Source of the DNA: Polymorphum gilvum SL003B-26A1
GTDB lineage: Bacteria; Pseudomonadota; Alphaproteobacteria; Rhizobiales; Stappiaceae
Length of the DNA stretch: 64,000 bases
Assembly: GCF_000192745.1 (NCBI RefSeq)
Contig: NC_015259.1
Location: 4,045,001 to 4,109,000 of the forward strand
Direction of reading: 5' to 3'
Position numbers and translations under genes: made by a program. Every line of letters starts with the position of its first letter. Position 1 is the stretch's first letter. This document shows, piece after piece, positions 19,545 to 27,281 of this stretch. Under the pieces are notes generated by a model that saw only the letters and a program-made list of their open reading frames with translations, had not been told where the DNA came from and made no database searches.

Positions 19545-20763
19545 CCGGCGCCTCCAGCTTCACGCGCCATTCGCCCGTCAGCAGCTTCTGCATGAGGCCG
19601 CGTTTCTGTCGGGTCAGGGCTTCGATCTCGGCTTCGATGAGGGCGATTTCCTCACGGCCCGCGTTGAGAGCGCGGGAAATCGATTGCTGCCGCTCGATGG
19701 TCGGGACCGGGATGAGGATTGAGCCTAGGTCGCCGAAGCTCACCGTCTCGCGGACACTTCCTTGCGCTGCGAGAGCGATGCGCTGACGGGCCTCGGCCGA
19801 GCGAAGCCAATGCTGGAAGAAATCCGAGTCCAGCCCGTCACGCACTTGGAAAACGACATACATCGGACTGAGCGCGCCAGCTTCCCATGCGTCGAGGCGG
19901 GCGATGGAGCCAACGTTGATGCGGGAGGGGTTGTAGGCGTATTGGCCGCGTCGCACGATCTTGTAGTTGGACAGGTCAGCCGATGCGACGCGGTGCGCGA
20001 ACTGATCCTCGGCGAGGACGAAACCAGCCGAATTGGTGACGCTGAGCACGCGCTCGACCTGTTGGCCACGGTTACGCGTGGAAACCTCGCTCAGGAAATC
20101 GCGGAGGTGGAGGCGTTCAGCTTGTTCGTCATGGATCAACCAGGCGGCAAGGCCATCCAGCCGCCGCACCTTCGCCGCGTGGAGGGCGGTAACCTTTTCG
20201 AGCGCCTCGTCCCAGGTCCGCAGGATCGCGGCGATCCTGCGCTGTTCGGGGAGGGGGGGGAAATCGATAGTCAGGCGCTTGAAGATCGGCAAACCAATGG
20301 TCTTGATCGTCGAGCCAACAGCCATGCGCTCAAAGAAGGGCTTCTGCGTCTGCATCCACGCATAAAGAAACCACGGATCGAGAACCCTCTTGGCGGAGCA
20401 GGACCAAGCGATAAAATGCTGACTGACAGCCATTTCGCTCTTCAGGACAGCAGACTTTCCGACCCCTGCATCCCGCGACAGAATCACCGTTTCCGGTGGC
20501 AGCAAGACGGCTGATGAGTGTCTGATGCCAAGGTGAGAAATCTGCTTGTCGGTTTCGGATATGTATCCTTGGTCGAGCTTGGCACTATCCGCCAATGAGA
20601 CCCAAGCCACGCCGCCATTCCAATACTCCGGTCTTCCTTGATCCGGTGTGTGGCCGCTCGCGCGGTCGGCAACGTCATCCAGCCGGGCTCTTCGCCAACC
20701 CTTTGGCAAGGCACGTCCGAGATCGGGAAACGGCTTTAAGGTATCGCCGCCATCAAGCATCAA
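19537..20763 (-). CDS. hsdS: Type I restriction-modification specificity subunit
   Basis: The 408-residue protein has two target-recognition halves, each followed by a conserved helix: RLDDVADRASGHTP...PPLPEQRRIAAILRTWDEAL in the first half and a second repeat ending IPVPTIERQQSISRALNAGREEIALIEAEIEALTRQKRGLMQKLLTGEWRV. The halves read the two parts of a bipartite DNA site. It overlaps hsdM by 11 bases upstream and the DUF3800 gene downstream. Its recognition sequence cannot be predicted from the protein alone. Confidence 0.95.
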   Translation of the reverse strand: MMLDGGDTLKPFPDLGRALPKGWRRARLDDVADRASGHTPDQGRPEYWNGGVAWVSLADSAKLDQGYISETDKQISHLGIRHSSAVLLPPETVILSRDAGVGKSAVLKSEMAVSQHFIAWSCSAKRVLDPWFLYAWMQTQKPFFERMAVGSTIKTIGLPIFKRLTIDFPPLPEQRRIAAILRTWDEALEKVTALHAAKVRRLDGLAAWLIHDEQAERLHLRDFLSEVSTRNRGQQVERVLSVTNSAGFVLAEDQFAHRVASADLSNYKIVRRGQYAYNPSRINVGSIARLDAWEAGALSPMYVVFQVRDGLDSDFFQHWLRSAEARQRIALAAQGSVRETVSFGDLGSILIPVPTIERQQSISRALNAGREEIALIEAEIEALTRQKRGLMQKLLTGEWRVKLEAPVA

Positions 20764-22270
20764 CGCCGAGCTCCTTCAGGTATCCGGCCATCTTTGCCCG
20801 CACCTCGGCGAGTTCCGCCTCGATCCGCTGGATGTCCTTCTGCACGGCGGCCACGTCGATTTCCTCCTCCGGCTCGAAGGTATCGACATAGCGGGGGATG
20901 TTGAGGTTGTAGCCGTTTTCGGCGATCTCCTCGGGGCTGGCGCGATGCGCAAAGCGCGGCACCTCGGCGCGGCTGCGGTAGGTTTCCAGCACCTTGGCGA
21001 CATGCGCCTCGTCCATCACGTTCTGGGTCTTGCCCGGCGTGAACTCCTTGCTGGCGTCGATGAACAGCACGTCGCGCCGGCCCGCGTTCGCGCCGCCTTC
21101 CTCGCGCGAGCGGTCGAAGATCAGGATGGCGACCGGGATGCCGGTGGTGGTGAACAGGTTGGCGGGCAGGCCGACGACGGCATCGAGCAGGTTCTCCTCG
21201 ATCAGCTGCTGCCGGATGCGCCCCTCGGCCCCGCCCCGGAACAGCACGCCATGCGGCACGATCACCGCCACGCGACCGGACTGCCGCCTGGCGATCTCGA
21301 TCATGTGGGTGATGAAGGCGTAGTCGCCCTTGGACCTGGGCGGGATGCCGCGCCAGAAGCGGTTGTACGGGTCGCTGGCGGCATTCTCGGCGCCCCACTT
21401 GTCGAGCGAGAACGGCGGATTGGCAAGCACCACGTCGAAGCGCATCAGGTGGTCGCCCTCGACCAGCGCCGGGCTGTTGAGCGTGTCGCACCACTCGATG
21501 CGGGCGGCGTCCTTGGCGTGCAGGAACATGTTCATCCGGGCCAGCGCCCAGGTCGCCCCGTTCACCTCCTGCCCGTAGAGGGCGAAGTTCTCGGACCCGA
21601 CCTCCTGCGAGGCCTGGATCAGCAGCGAGCCCGACCCGCAGGCGGGATCGCAGATCGTGTTGCCGGGCTGCGGCGCCGCCAGTTTGGCGAGCAGGCGCGA
21701 GACGGCGGTGGGCGTGTAGAACTCGCCCGCCTTCTTTCCGGCGTCCGAGGCGAAGCGCGAGATCAGGTAGATGTAGCACTCGCCGATGATGTCCTCGGTC
21801 ACCCGCGACGGGCGCAGGTCGAGCGCAGGCTTGGCGAAGTCCTCGAGAAGATTCTTCAGGCGGCGGTTGCGATCCTTAGGGCGGCCGAGATTGGCCTCGG
21901 AGTTGAAGTCGATGTTGCGAAAGACGCCCTCGAGCTTGGCCCGGTTCGCGTCCTCGATCTTCTCCAGCGCGATGTTGATCAGCTCGCCGATATTGGCCTC
22001 GTTCCGCTGGGCGTAGAGGTCGTAGAAGCTGGCGCCCTCTGGCAGGATGAAGCGCTCGCGCTCGAGGCGGCGGCGAATGCGGGCCTCGTCACCGCCGTAC
22101 TGATTGCGGTAGGTCTCGACGTGGTCGTTCCAGAGGTCCGAAATGTACTTCAGGAACAACATGACGAGGATGTAGTCCTTGTACTGGCCGGCATCGACGG
22201 CGCCCCGGAAGGTGTCGCAGGCCGCCCAGGCGGTCTGGTTGATCTGCTGTTGGGTAATCTGATCGGTCAT
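20753..22270 (-). CDS. hsdM: Type I restriction-modification methyltransferase subunit
   Basis: The 505-residue N6-adenine methyltransferase has a helical N-terminal domain (CDTFRGAVDAGQYKDYILVMLFLKYISDLW), the AdoMet motif DPACGSGSLLIQA and the catalytic NPPFS motif (VLANPPFSLDKWG). I start it at the ATG at 22270, whose A is shared with the TGA of the preceding gene (TGATG). An upstream in-frame extension to 22534 overlaps that gene and looks non-coding. It forms the modification enzyme with HsdS and the restriction complex with HsdR. Confidence 0.97.
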   Translation of the reverse strand: MTDQITQQQINQTAWAACDTFRGAVDAGQYKDYILVMLFLKYISDLWNDHVETYRNQYGGDEARIRRRLERERFILPEGASFYDLYAQRNEANIGELINIALEKIEDANRAKLEGVFRNIDFNSEANLGRPKDRNRRLKNLLEDFAKPALDLRPSRVTEDIIGECYIYLISRFASDAGKKAGEFYTPTAVSRLLAKLAAPQPGNTICDPACGSGSLLIQASQEVGSENFALYGQEVNGATWALARMNMFLHAKDAARIEWCDTLNSPALVEGDHLMRFDVVLANPPFSLDKWGAENAASDPYNRFWRGIPPRSKGDYAFITHMIEIARRQSGRVAVIVPHGVLFRGGAEGRIRQQLIEENLLDAVVGLPANLFTTTGIPVAILIFDRSREEGGANAGRRDVLFIDASKEFTPGKTQNVMDEAHVAKVLETYRSRAEVPRFAHRASPEEIAENGYNLNIPRYVDTFEPEEEIDVAAVQKDIQRIEAELAEVRAKMAGYLKELGVDA

Positions 22271-22860
22271 CAGGCAATTTCCTTCTGGTCGGCGGCCTTC
22301 GCTGCATCGCCGAGAATGGCGCTTACGAGTTCTTCGCGGCGAGCGGCGAGTTGACGGAGCAGTTGTCCCTCCTGCCGGGCGAGGGCGTCGAGTTCGACGA
22401 TACGTTTCTGCGTGGGCAGGTCGGGCACGGCGATCTCGAGGTTCTCGAGGACCGCCATCGGGATCATCCTGAGGCTTGTGCCTTGTGCTTCTGCGCCGAG
22501 CCTGCGCTGCGCATCGGGCTGGTTGATGGCCCACGCCACGTATTCCGGGAGAACGCGGTCCCTGTCGGGGCGAACGATCACCAACGGGACAATGACCACG
22601 ACGGGCTCCGGCAGCGAAGCGGGAATGGCCACCGCGGCGTTCGGCTCGCCACGCGATCGAAAGACGACCTCGCCGCCGCGGACGAAGTATCGGTCGGACA
22701 GCTTGTCCAGGTCGTACCTCTGGAAGTCCGGTCCTGGCGCTTCACCGTTCGTTCCGACGTCACGCAGTTGAAGCGCCGGCACGCCACCCTCCGACAGCGG
22801 ATCGAGCCTGCCGCGCGCCGTGTAGCCGGAGTGAATGTCCGAGAGCTCCGCGAGCCGCAT
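22270..22860 (-). CDS. Half-size specificity-like (HsdS-related) protein
   Basis: The 196-residue protein looks like one target-recognition domain plus one coiled helix of an S subunit. The first part is LSDIHSGYTARGRLDP...PALQLRDV, and the end is AVPDLPTQKRIVELDALARQEGQLLRQLAARREELVSAILGD. It is about half the length of the HsdS at 19537 and is the first gene of the operon, coupled to hsdM by a TGATG overlap. It could dimerise to give a palindromic specificity or modulate HsdM; both are inference. The start is 10 bases from an operator-like inverted repeat. Confidence 0.82.
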   Translation of the reverse strand: MRLAELSDIHSGYTARGRLDPLSEGGVPALQLRDVGTNGEAPGPDFQRYDLDKLSDRYFVRGGEVVFRSRGEPNAAVAIPASLPEPVVVIVPLVIVRPDRDRVLPEYVAWAINQPDAQRRLGAEAQGTSLRMIPMAVLENLEIAVPDLPTQKRIVELDALARQEGQLLRQLAARREELVSAILGDAAKAADQKEIA

Positions 22861-22869
22861 GAAAGAATC

Positions 22870-22891
22870 CTCTGTAAGGCGATTTACAGAG
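22870..22891. promoter_or_regulatory. Inverted repeat, probable operator of the RM operon
   Basis: CTCTGTAA (22870-22877) and TTACAGAG (22884-22891) form a perfect 8-bp inverted repeat around a 6-base spacer. It lies between the predicted -10 box and the first start codon of the minus-strand RM operon. A further half-site CTACAGAG occurs at 22943-22950. A regulator binding here would block transcription start; the HTH protein encoded just upstream is one candidate. Confidence 0.6.
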
Positions 22892-22919
22892 ATCTATGCG
22901 ATCCTGTCCCTCGAGTCAA
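22891..22919 (-). promoter_or_regulatory. Promoter of the type I RM operon
   Basis: On the minus strand TTGACT (22919-22914) and TAGATC (22896-22891) are separated by 17 bases, giving a good -35 and a fair -10. The start codon of the first gene is about 30 bases downstream, and the inverted repeat covers the transcription start. Confidence 0.6.
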
Positions 22920-22942
22920 TCCTTCAAAGCGCAGTTTTCTTC

Positions 22943-23329
22943 CTACAGAGAAAAATGCAGCGCCTGATGCTGCCATGTGAGCGGGAACGGCTCCAGCACC
23001 TGCGCGAGCGTCACCTCCGGCCCCTGCTTCCCGTCCAGGATCGCGTCGATGATGTCAGGCGCGAGCAGCGTGAGCCGTAGGACGCGGGTCATGTAGGAGG
23101 GCGCGATGCCCTCTCGTTCGGCCAGTTCGGCGATGGTGGCGTATTCGCCCGACTCGAGCATCCGCTTCCATCGGAACGCACGGGCCAGCGCCTTGACCAG
23201 CGTGCTGTCAGTACGCTGCGATTGCGTGGCGCCCTCGGGCAACTGCATCTCCTTCTTCCCGCCACGCTTCACGATCCGGAACGGGACGTGGAGCGTCACA
23301 GTCTCCGGGATCGGCGTGCTGCGGTTCAT
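22943..23329 (-). CDS. Small HTH protein coupled to the serine recombinase
   Basis: The 128-residue protein has a basic beta-like N-terminus (TVTLHVPFRIVKRGGKK) and a helix-turn-helix-like segment (EYATIAELAEREGIAPSYMTRVLRLTLLAPDIIDAIL, about residues 62-98). Its start overlaps the recombinase stop (ATGA), so the two are translated together. It may be a recombination directionality factor or a transcription regulator; the sequence does not decide. Its end touches the promoter of the RM operon. Confidence 0.75.
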   Translation of the reverse strand: MNRSTPIPETVTLHVPFRIVKRGGKKEMQLPEGATQSQRTDSTLVKALARAFRWKRMLESGEYATIAELAEREGIAPSYMTRVLRLTLLAPDIIDAILDGKQGPEVTLAQVLEPFPLTWQHQALHFSL

Positions 23330-24651
23330 GCGGCCGCCTCGATGCCGCCGGCCAGCATCTCGCGCGCGAGGCTGCCGAGCCCGTCGACGCGGAGCCGGAC
23401 GTTCAGCCCGTCCGTGCCTATCTCCACCCGTTCAACCAGCAGCGCCACGATACGCGCCTGCTCGGCGGGGAACAGTTCGTCCCACAGCGGATCGAGCTGC
23501 TGCAGGGCCGCGCGGGCGTCGTCTTCGTTGATGTTGTCCACGTGGGAGCGCGCGGCCTTCAATGTCCCCGCCACGATCTCGGGCTGGCGGAACACGGCGC
23601 GCACCTGGTCGATGACGGCCGCCTCGATCTCTCCCGCGGGCACGCGGCCGACCGGACATGAGCCGGCACCATGTTTCAGTACTGTCTGGCTGACATAGTA
23701 GCGGTACAGCCGGTCGCCCTTGCGTGTATGCGTCGGCGAGAAGGCCGCGCCGTCGGGTCCGAACAGCAGCCCCTTCAGCAGCGCTGGCGTCTCGGCGCGG
23801 GTACGCGCGGCGCGCTTGCGGGGGCTCTCCTGCAGGATCGCATGGACACGGGCCCACGTCTCGCGGTCGATGATGGCGTCGTGCTCGCCGGGATAGCTGT
23901 CGCCCTTGTGGACCGCCTCGCCGATATAGGCGCGGTTGTTGAGCATCCGGTACAGGTACTTCTTGTCGATCCGGTTGCCGCGGGGCGTGCGGATGCCGCG
24001 CTTCGCGACCTCGCGGGCCAGTTCCGTGCCCGATCCGATCTCGAGGAAGCAGGCGAAAATCCAGCGCACGTGCTCGGCGACGTCTTCGTCGACCAGCAAC
24101 CTCCGATTCTCGACGCGGTAGCCGTAGGGCGGCACGCCGCCCATCCACATGCCCTTCTTCCGGCTCGCCGCGACCTTGTCTCGGATGCGCTCGGCCGTGA
24201 CCTCGCGCTCGAACTGGGCGAAGGACAGCAGGATGTTCAGCGTCAGCCGGCCCATGGAAGTCGTCGTGTTGAAGGACTGCGTGACCGAGACGAACGTGAC
24301 ACTGTTTCGGTCGAATACATCTACCAGCTTGGCGAAGTCGGCCAGCGAGCGGCTGAGGCGGTCGATCTTGTAGACCACGACCACATCGACCAGCCCGTCC
24401 TCGATGTCGGCAATCAGTCGCTTCAGACCGGGGCGTTCCAGCGTGCCGCCCGATATACCGCCGTCGTCATACTGATCGCGGACCAGCACCCAGCCCTCTG
24501 ACCGTTGGCTGGCGATATACGCCTCGCAAGCCTCGCGCTGGGCGTGCAGGCTGTTGAATTCCTGCTCCAGCCCTTCCTCGGAGGATTTCCGCGTGTAGAC
24601 CGCGCAGCGGAGCTTGCGGGCGAGCTTCGATTTCTCCGGGGGCTCCGTCAT
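23326..24651 (-). CDS. Serine site-specific recombinase (large resolvase/integrase family)
   Basis: The 441-residue protein has an N-terminal catalytic domain with YTRKSS, nucleophile Ser23, the conserved YKIDRLSRSLADF and a GRLTLNILLSFAQFEREVTAERIRDK helix. A recombinase domain follows (VPPYGYRVENRRLLVDE). Its zinc-ribbon region appears reduced, with one Cys (GAGSCPVG) and few partners. A helical C-terminus ends the protein. Such enzymes integrate, excise or invert DNA without a tyrosine integrase. It is the only recombinase of an integrase type in this region, so it is the best candidate to move the element. Confidence 0.93.
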   Translation of the reverse strand: MTEPPEKSKLARKLRCAVYTRKSSEEGLEQEFNSLHAQREACEAYIASQRSEGWVLVRDQYDDGGISGGTLERPGLKRLIADIEDGLVDVVVVYKIDRLSRSLADFAKLVDVFDRNSVTFVSVTQSFNTTTSMGRLTLNILLSFAQFEREVTAERIRDKVAASRKKGMWMGGVPPYGYRVENRRLLVDEDVAEHVRWIFACFLEIGSGTELAREVAKRGIRTPRGNRIDKKYLYRMLNNRAYIGEAVHKGDSYPGEHDAIIDRETWARVHAILQESPRKRAARTRAETPALLKGLLFGPDGAAFSPTHTRKGDRLYRYYVSQTVLKHGAGSCPVGRVPAGEIEAAVIDQVRAVFRQPEIVAGTLKAARSHVDNINEDDARAALQQLDPLWDELFPAEQARIVALLVERVEIGTDGLNVRLRVDGLGSLAREMLAGGIEAAA

Positions 24652-25103
24652 GTCCGCCCCCTATGGTTCTTGAGACCGAAGAAGACCCATCCATTCCACC
24701 GGGTGCCGGTGATGGCCCGCGCGATGGCAGAAAGCGACTTGTAAGGCCGCCCCTGCCATTCGAAGCCATCGGCTGTGACGGTGACGACAAACTCGACGCC
24801 CTGCCATTCGCGCAGGAGCCTCGTTCCGGTGATGGGGCGATCGCGGTCGAGGCGCATTCCGCGCTTTTTCCTGTCGCCGCCATCCAGTTCCTCGCCAAGG
24901 CGTTCCAGCCGCCGGATCGTCTCCGGTTTCAGCCCGCCATAGGCGAGTTCCTGGATGCGGTAGGCCAGACGGGATTCAAGGTAGCGCCGGTTGAACGGTG
25001 GCGGCTCGCCGTCGAACAGGTCGCGCCACTGCTTTTTCAGGTCTGGCGTCGGCGCGGTCTTCAGCGCGGCCAGGCGCGCGGGGATGGGGTCGTGCGTCGT
25101 CAT
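24648..25103 (-). CDS. DUF2924 protein
   Basis: The 151-residue protein shows the DUF2924 pattern: RLAALKTAPTPDLKKQWRDLFDGEPPPFNRRYLESRLAYRIQELAYGGL, then RPITGTRLLREWQGVEFVVTVTADGFEWQGRPYKSLSAIARAITGTRWNGWVFFGL. The second half contains a beta-hairpin rich in aromatic residues, similar to small DNA-binding elements. I chose the ATG at 25103. Its stop overlaps the recombinase start (ATGA). DUF2924 genes commonly sit next to such recombinases; their role is unknown. Confidence 0.9.
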   Translation of the reverse strand: MTTHDPIPARLAALKTAPTPDLKKQWRDLFDGEPPPFNRRYLESRLAYRIQELAYGGLKPETIRRLERLGEELDGGDRKKRGMRLDRDRPITGTRLLREWQGVEFVVTVTADGFEWQGRPYKSLSAIARAITGTRWNGWVFFGLKNHRGRT

Positions 25104-25324
25104 GCTTTCTCCGTTGGCTTCCGGGTTGCATGACGGCATTGGTCGGCCTGATAGTGTAGGCGAATTTCTCCAGTATCGACAGAAGGTTCGCCGCGTTCGC
25201 GCAGCCGCAACCGGACCAGCCCGAGCGCCAGCAGGCCGCACAGCTCGGCGCGGCGTTCGGCGGGGGTCATCGCCGAAGGGGCGAGTGGGTTGGGGCGACG
25301 AATGGGACCGGGATCGAACATCAT
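25100..25324 (-). CDS. Small protein at the head of the recombinase operon
   Basis: The product of 73-74 residues (MFDPGPIRRPNPLAPSAMTP...) has one predicted amphipathic helix (AERRAELCGLLALGLVRLRLRE). I know no named domain. Two consecutive ATG codons (25324, 25321) could start it. Its stop overlaps the DUF2924 start by four bases, the same ATGA arrangement used throughout this operon, which is the main evidence that it is real. Confidence 0.68.
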   Translation of the reverse strand: MMFDPGPIRRPNPLAPSAMTPAERRAELCGLLALGLVRLRLRERGEPSVDTGEIRLHYQADQCRHATRKPTEKA

Positions 25325-25429
25325 GATCCATCGGTGTCGGATTGCGCCGCCGGCCGCGACCTCGGAACGGGTCAGCCCGCGACCGACAGGAAAGGGTGAA
25401 CCCCTCCGATGTTGCAACACCGCGATGGG

Positions 25430-25458
25430 TTGAGGGATCAGGGCGTTCCCACTATGTT
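25430..25458 (+). promoter_or_regulatory. Promoter of the gene at 25492
   Basis: TTGAGG (25430-25435) and TATGTT (25453-25458) are spaced by 17 bases, followed by a GAGG ribosome-binding site (25482-25486) and the ATG at 25492. This intergenic region is divergent to the recombinase operon. Confidence 0.5.
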
Positions 25459-25491
25459 CGAACTGTCCCCAATCGATTCACGAGGCCGCCC

Positions 25492-26205
25492 ATGTCGCTG
25501 CAATCGCTCGACCGTACCCAATGGAGTTTTGCAGAGGCGCTGGCCCATGTGCAGAATGTGACGGTCGCGCGGCGCGCGGTGGAAGCGGCAAAGCTGCCGC
25601 CCAAACCGGTGCCGGCATACCAGACCTGGAACCCGCCGCAGGATCCCAAAGTGGCCTGGAAGGCGGAGGCGGAGACCGAGTTGCTCGTCGCTCTGCGAGA
25701 CGGAGATCTTCTGGCGCAGGGGCGCTTCACCGAGGAGCGGACGCATGGTTGGGGCAACGGCGGCAGTAGTAGCGGCTTTGGTCTGCATTCGGGCTACCAC
25801 ACCAGCATACGTCCCGAGCAGTGGCGCGAGGGCAAGTATTCATTCGGGCGACTGACCGCGCGGGATTGGGAATTCATCGACATCCGCGTGGCGCGTTTCC
25901 TCGTGAAGGCGATCTGGCCGGATTACATCCCGGAGCCGGTGCGACCCGCGCAAGGCGCAGCAGATGCAATATACACCACGCCCTATCTCGACCTGATGCA
26001 GGCCGCGATTGCACATTTCGGAATTTCACCGGGGAACCAGGGCAAGAAGGAATGCCTCATGGACTGGTTTCTCGAGCAGCAGATCGAGGGCGAGCCGGTG
26101 TCGAACAAGCTCGCCGACGCCATGGCCACGCTGATCCGGTTGCCCTCGGCGCAGCGCGGCGGTGCGAAGCGGGTGTTGGGTCCGGATCTGCGGCAGACCG
26201 GCTGA
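25492..26205 (+). CDS. Hypothetical protein of unknown function
   Basis: The 237-residue protein has an N-terminal helical part (LQSLDRTQWSFAEALAHVQNVTVARRAVEAAKL) and a mid region rich in Trp, Gly and Ser (GWGNGGSSSGFGLHSGYHTS). A WEFIDIRVARFLVKAIWPDYIPE segment follows, and then a helical C-terminal part with MDWFLEQQIEGEPVSNKLADAMATLIRLP. I see no signal peptide, membrane helix or known catalytic motif. I start it at the ATG at 25492 because the upstream extension looks like arginine-rich shadow sequence. It lies between the recombinase operon and the toxin-antitoxin pair. Confidence 0.75.
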   Translation: MSLQSLDRTQWSFAEALAHVQNVTVARRAVEAAKLPPKPVPAYQTWNPPQDPKVAWKAEAETELLVALRDGDLLAQGRFTEERTHGWGNGGSSSGFGLHSGYHTSIRPEQWREGKYSFGRLTARDWEFIDIRVARFLVKAIWPDYIPEPVRPAQGAADAIYTTPYLDLMQAAIAHFGISPGNQGKKECLMDWFLEQQIEGEPVSNKLADAMATLIRLPSAQRGGAKRVLGPDLRQTG

Positions 26206-26240
26206 CGCGGGAGACGGCACCTGGTCGACACATGACCGTC

Positions 26241-26264
26241 ATTGGCATATATTGCCAATATGCC
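26241..26264. promoter_or_regulatory. Inverted-repeat operator of the ParDE-type operon
   Basis: ATTGGCA (26241-26247) and TGCCAAT (26253-26259) form a perfect 7-bp inverted repeat around TATAT. A second overlapping repeat pairs GGCATAT with ATATGCC (26258-26264). The AT-rich centre also looks like a -10 element. It lies 15-20 bases before the antitoxin start, the usual position for an autoregulatory ParD site. Confidence 0.62.
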
Positions 26265-26278
26265 CAAGGGAGATGCCG

Positions 26279-26536
26279 ATGCCGACCCGCAATGTCGTCC
26301 TGACCGACAGCCAGACCGACCTGATCGAGCGACTGATCGCCGATGGTCGTTACCAGAACGCGTCGGAGGCGCTCCGGGCCGGGCTTCGGCTGCTCGAGCG
26401 CGAGGAAGCCGAGATGACCGCCTTGCGCAACCGGCTCGCCGCCGGACTGGACGAAGCGCGCTCGGGTGCGCTCGCCGAGGGCACCGGTGAGGACGCGATC
26501 CGCAGGGCCTTCGCCGCCGCGCGCACCGCGTCCTGA
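26279..26536 (+). CDS. ParD-like antitoxin
   Basis: The 85-residue protein starts with a ribbon-helix-helix DNA-binding domain (NVVLTDSQTDLIERLIADGRYQNASEALRAGLRLLEREE). An acidic, disordered C-terminal tail (about residues 50-85) that would wrap the toxin follows. AAGGGAG precedes the ATG at 26279 with good spacing; another in-frame ATG six bases upstream is too close to it. It shares TGATG with the toxin gene, so the two are coupled. Confidence 0.9.
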   Translation: MPTRNVVLTDSQTDLIERLIADGRYQNASEALRAGLRLLEREEAEMTALRNRLAAGLDEARSGALAEGTGEDAIRRAFAAARTAS

Positions 26537-26880
26537 TGCCGAAGCCGTGGCGGCTGACGCGGCAGGCGGAACGGTCGCTCGTCGAGATCGCCCGCTGGAC
26601 GCTGGAGACCTTCGGGCCGCGCCAGGCCGAGGCCTACGAGGCCGATCTCATCGCCCGCTGCGCCGCCATCGCCGCGGGTGAGGCGCCCTCGCAGGACTGC
26701 CGCCGCCTGATCGATCCCGACCTGCCGGAGGACCTGCGCTTCACGCGGGCGGGGCAGCATTTCATCGTGTTCGTCGAGATGCCGGATCAGGTGGTCGTGG
26801 TGGACGTGCTGCACAGCCGCTCGGACCTGCCGCGTCGGCTGGCGTCATTGGGTCCGCGGAAGGATCCCGAACAGCACTGA
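26536..26880 (+). CDS. RelE/ParE-family toxin
   Basis: The 114-residue protein has the ParE plan: WRLTRQAERSLVEIARWTLETFGPRQAEAYEADLI, then SQDCRRLIDPDLPEDLRFTRAGQHFIVFVEMPDQVVVVDVLHSRSDLPRRL. ParE relatives poison DNA gyrase, while RelE relatives cleave mRNA; the sequence alone does not choose firmly. It is coupled to its antitoxin by TGATG. It may stabilise the surrounding element. Confidence 0.9.
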   Translation: MPKPWRLTRQAERSLVEIARWTLETFGPRQAEAYEADLIARCAAIAAGEAPSQDCRRLIDPDLPEDLRFTRAGQHFIVFVEMPDQVVVVDVLHSRSDLPRRLASLGPRKDPEQH

Positions 26881-26894
26881 CAATGGCCAACTCC

Positions 26895-27087
26895 AAGGGG
26901 TGACCCCAAGGCCGCGGCAGCCCGAAGACGGGCGGAACCGTTCACCCCGTTCGCGCAGACGCGGGATCACCCCTCTGATCGGCCGCGGCCGCTCAGGGCG
27001 CTCTTCAGGAGTCGTTAGGCCCGTTGGGCTCCACCCATGATCTGACGTTATTTCAACGCCTTGCCGGAAGGGGTCACCCCTTTCCGG
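26895..27087. other. Non-coding region with GGGGTSACCCC palindromes upstream of the Toprim/helicase gene
   Basis: The 401-base gap 26881-27281 has no convincing gene. It holds GGGGT-G-ACCCC (26897-26907), a half-site TTCACCCC (26941-26948), GGGATCACCCCT (26963-26974) and a larger near-perfect palindrome CCGGAA-GGGGT-C-ACCCC-TTTCCGG (27064-27087). A related GGGTGAACCCC site is at 25394-25404. Repeated symmetric sites ahead of a replication-type gene suggest an operator array or a replication origin; no direct evidence separates these. Confidence 0.45.
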
Positions 27088-27281
27088 TAGGGCTGCGCGC
27101 GGCCGGGCGGACCGGTTCCGACGTCGCGAGGGCGGTCTGATCCGCGGCAGAACCGGGGGCAACGACCCCCTCATTCCGGTTCCGCAGCACCCGTGTCCGC
27201 CTGTCTCCGCCATCTCCAGCGCCCTGCCGGCTCGGCGGCCCTCCGGCCGACCGGCGATGCGCCCGTTCCGCGGGGACGGCG

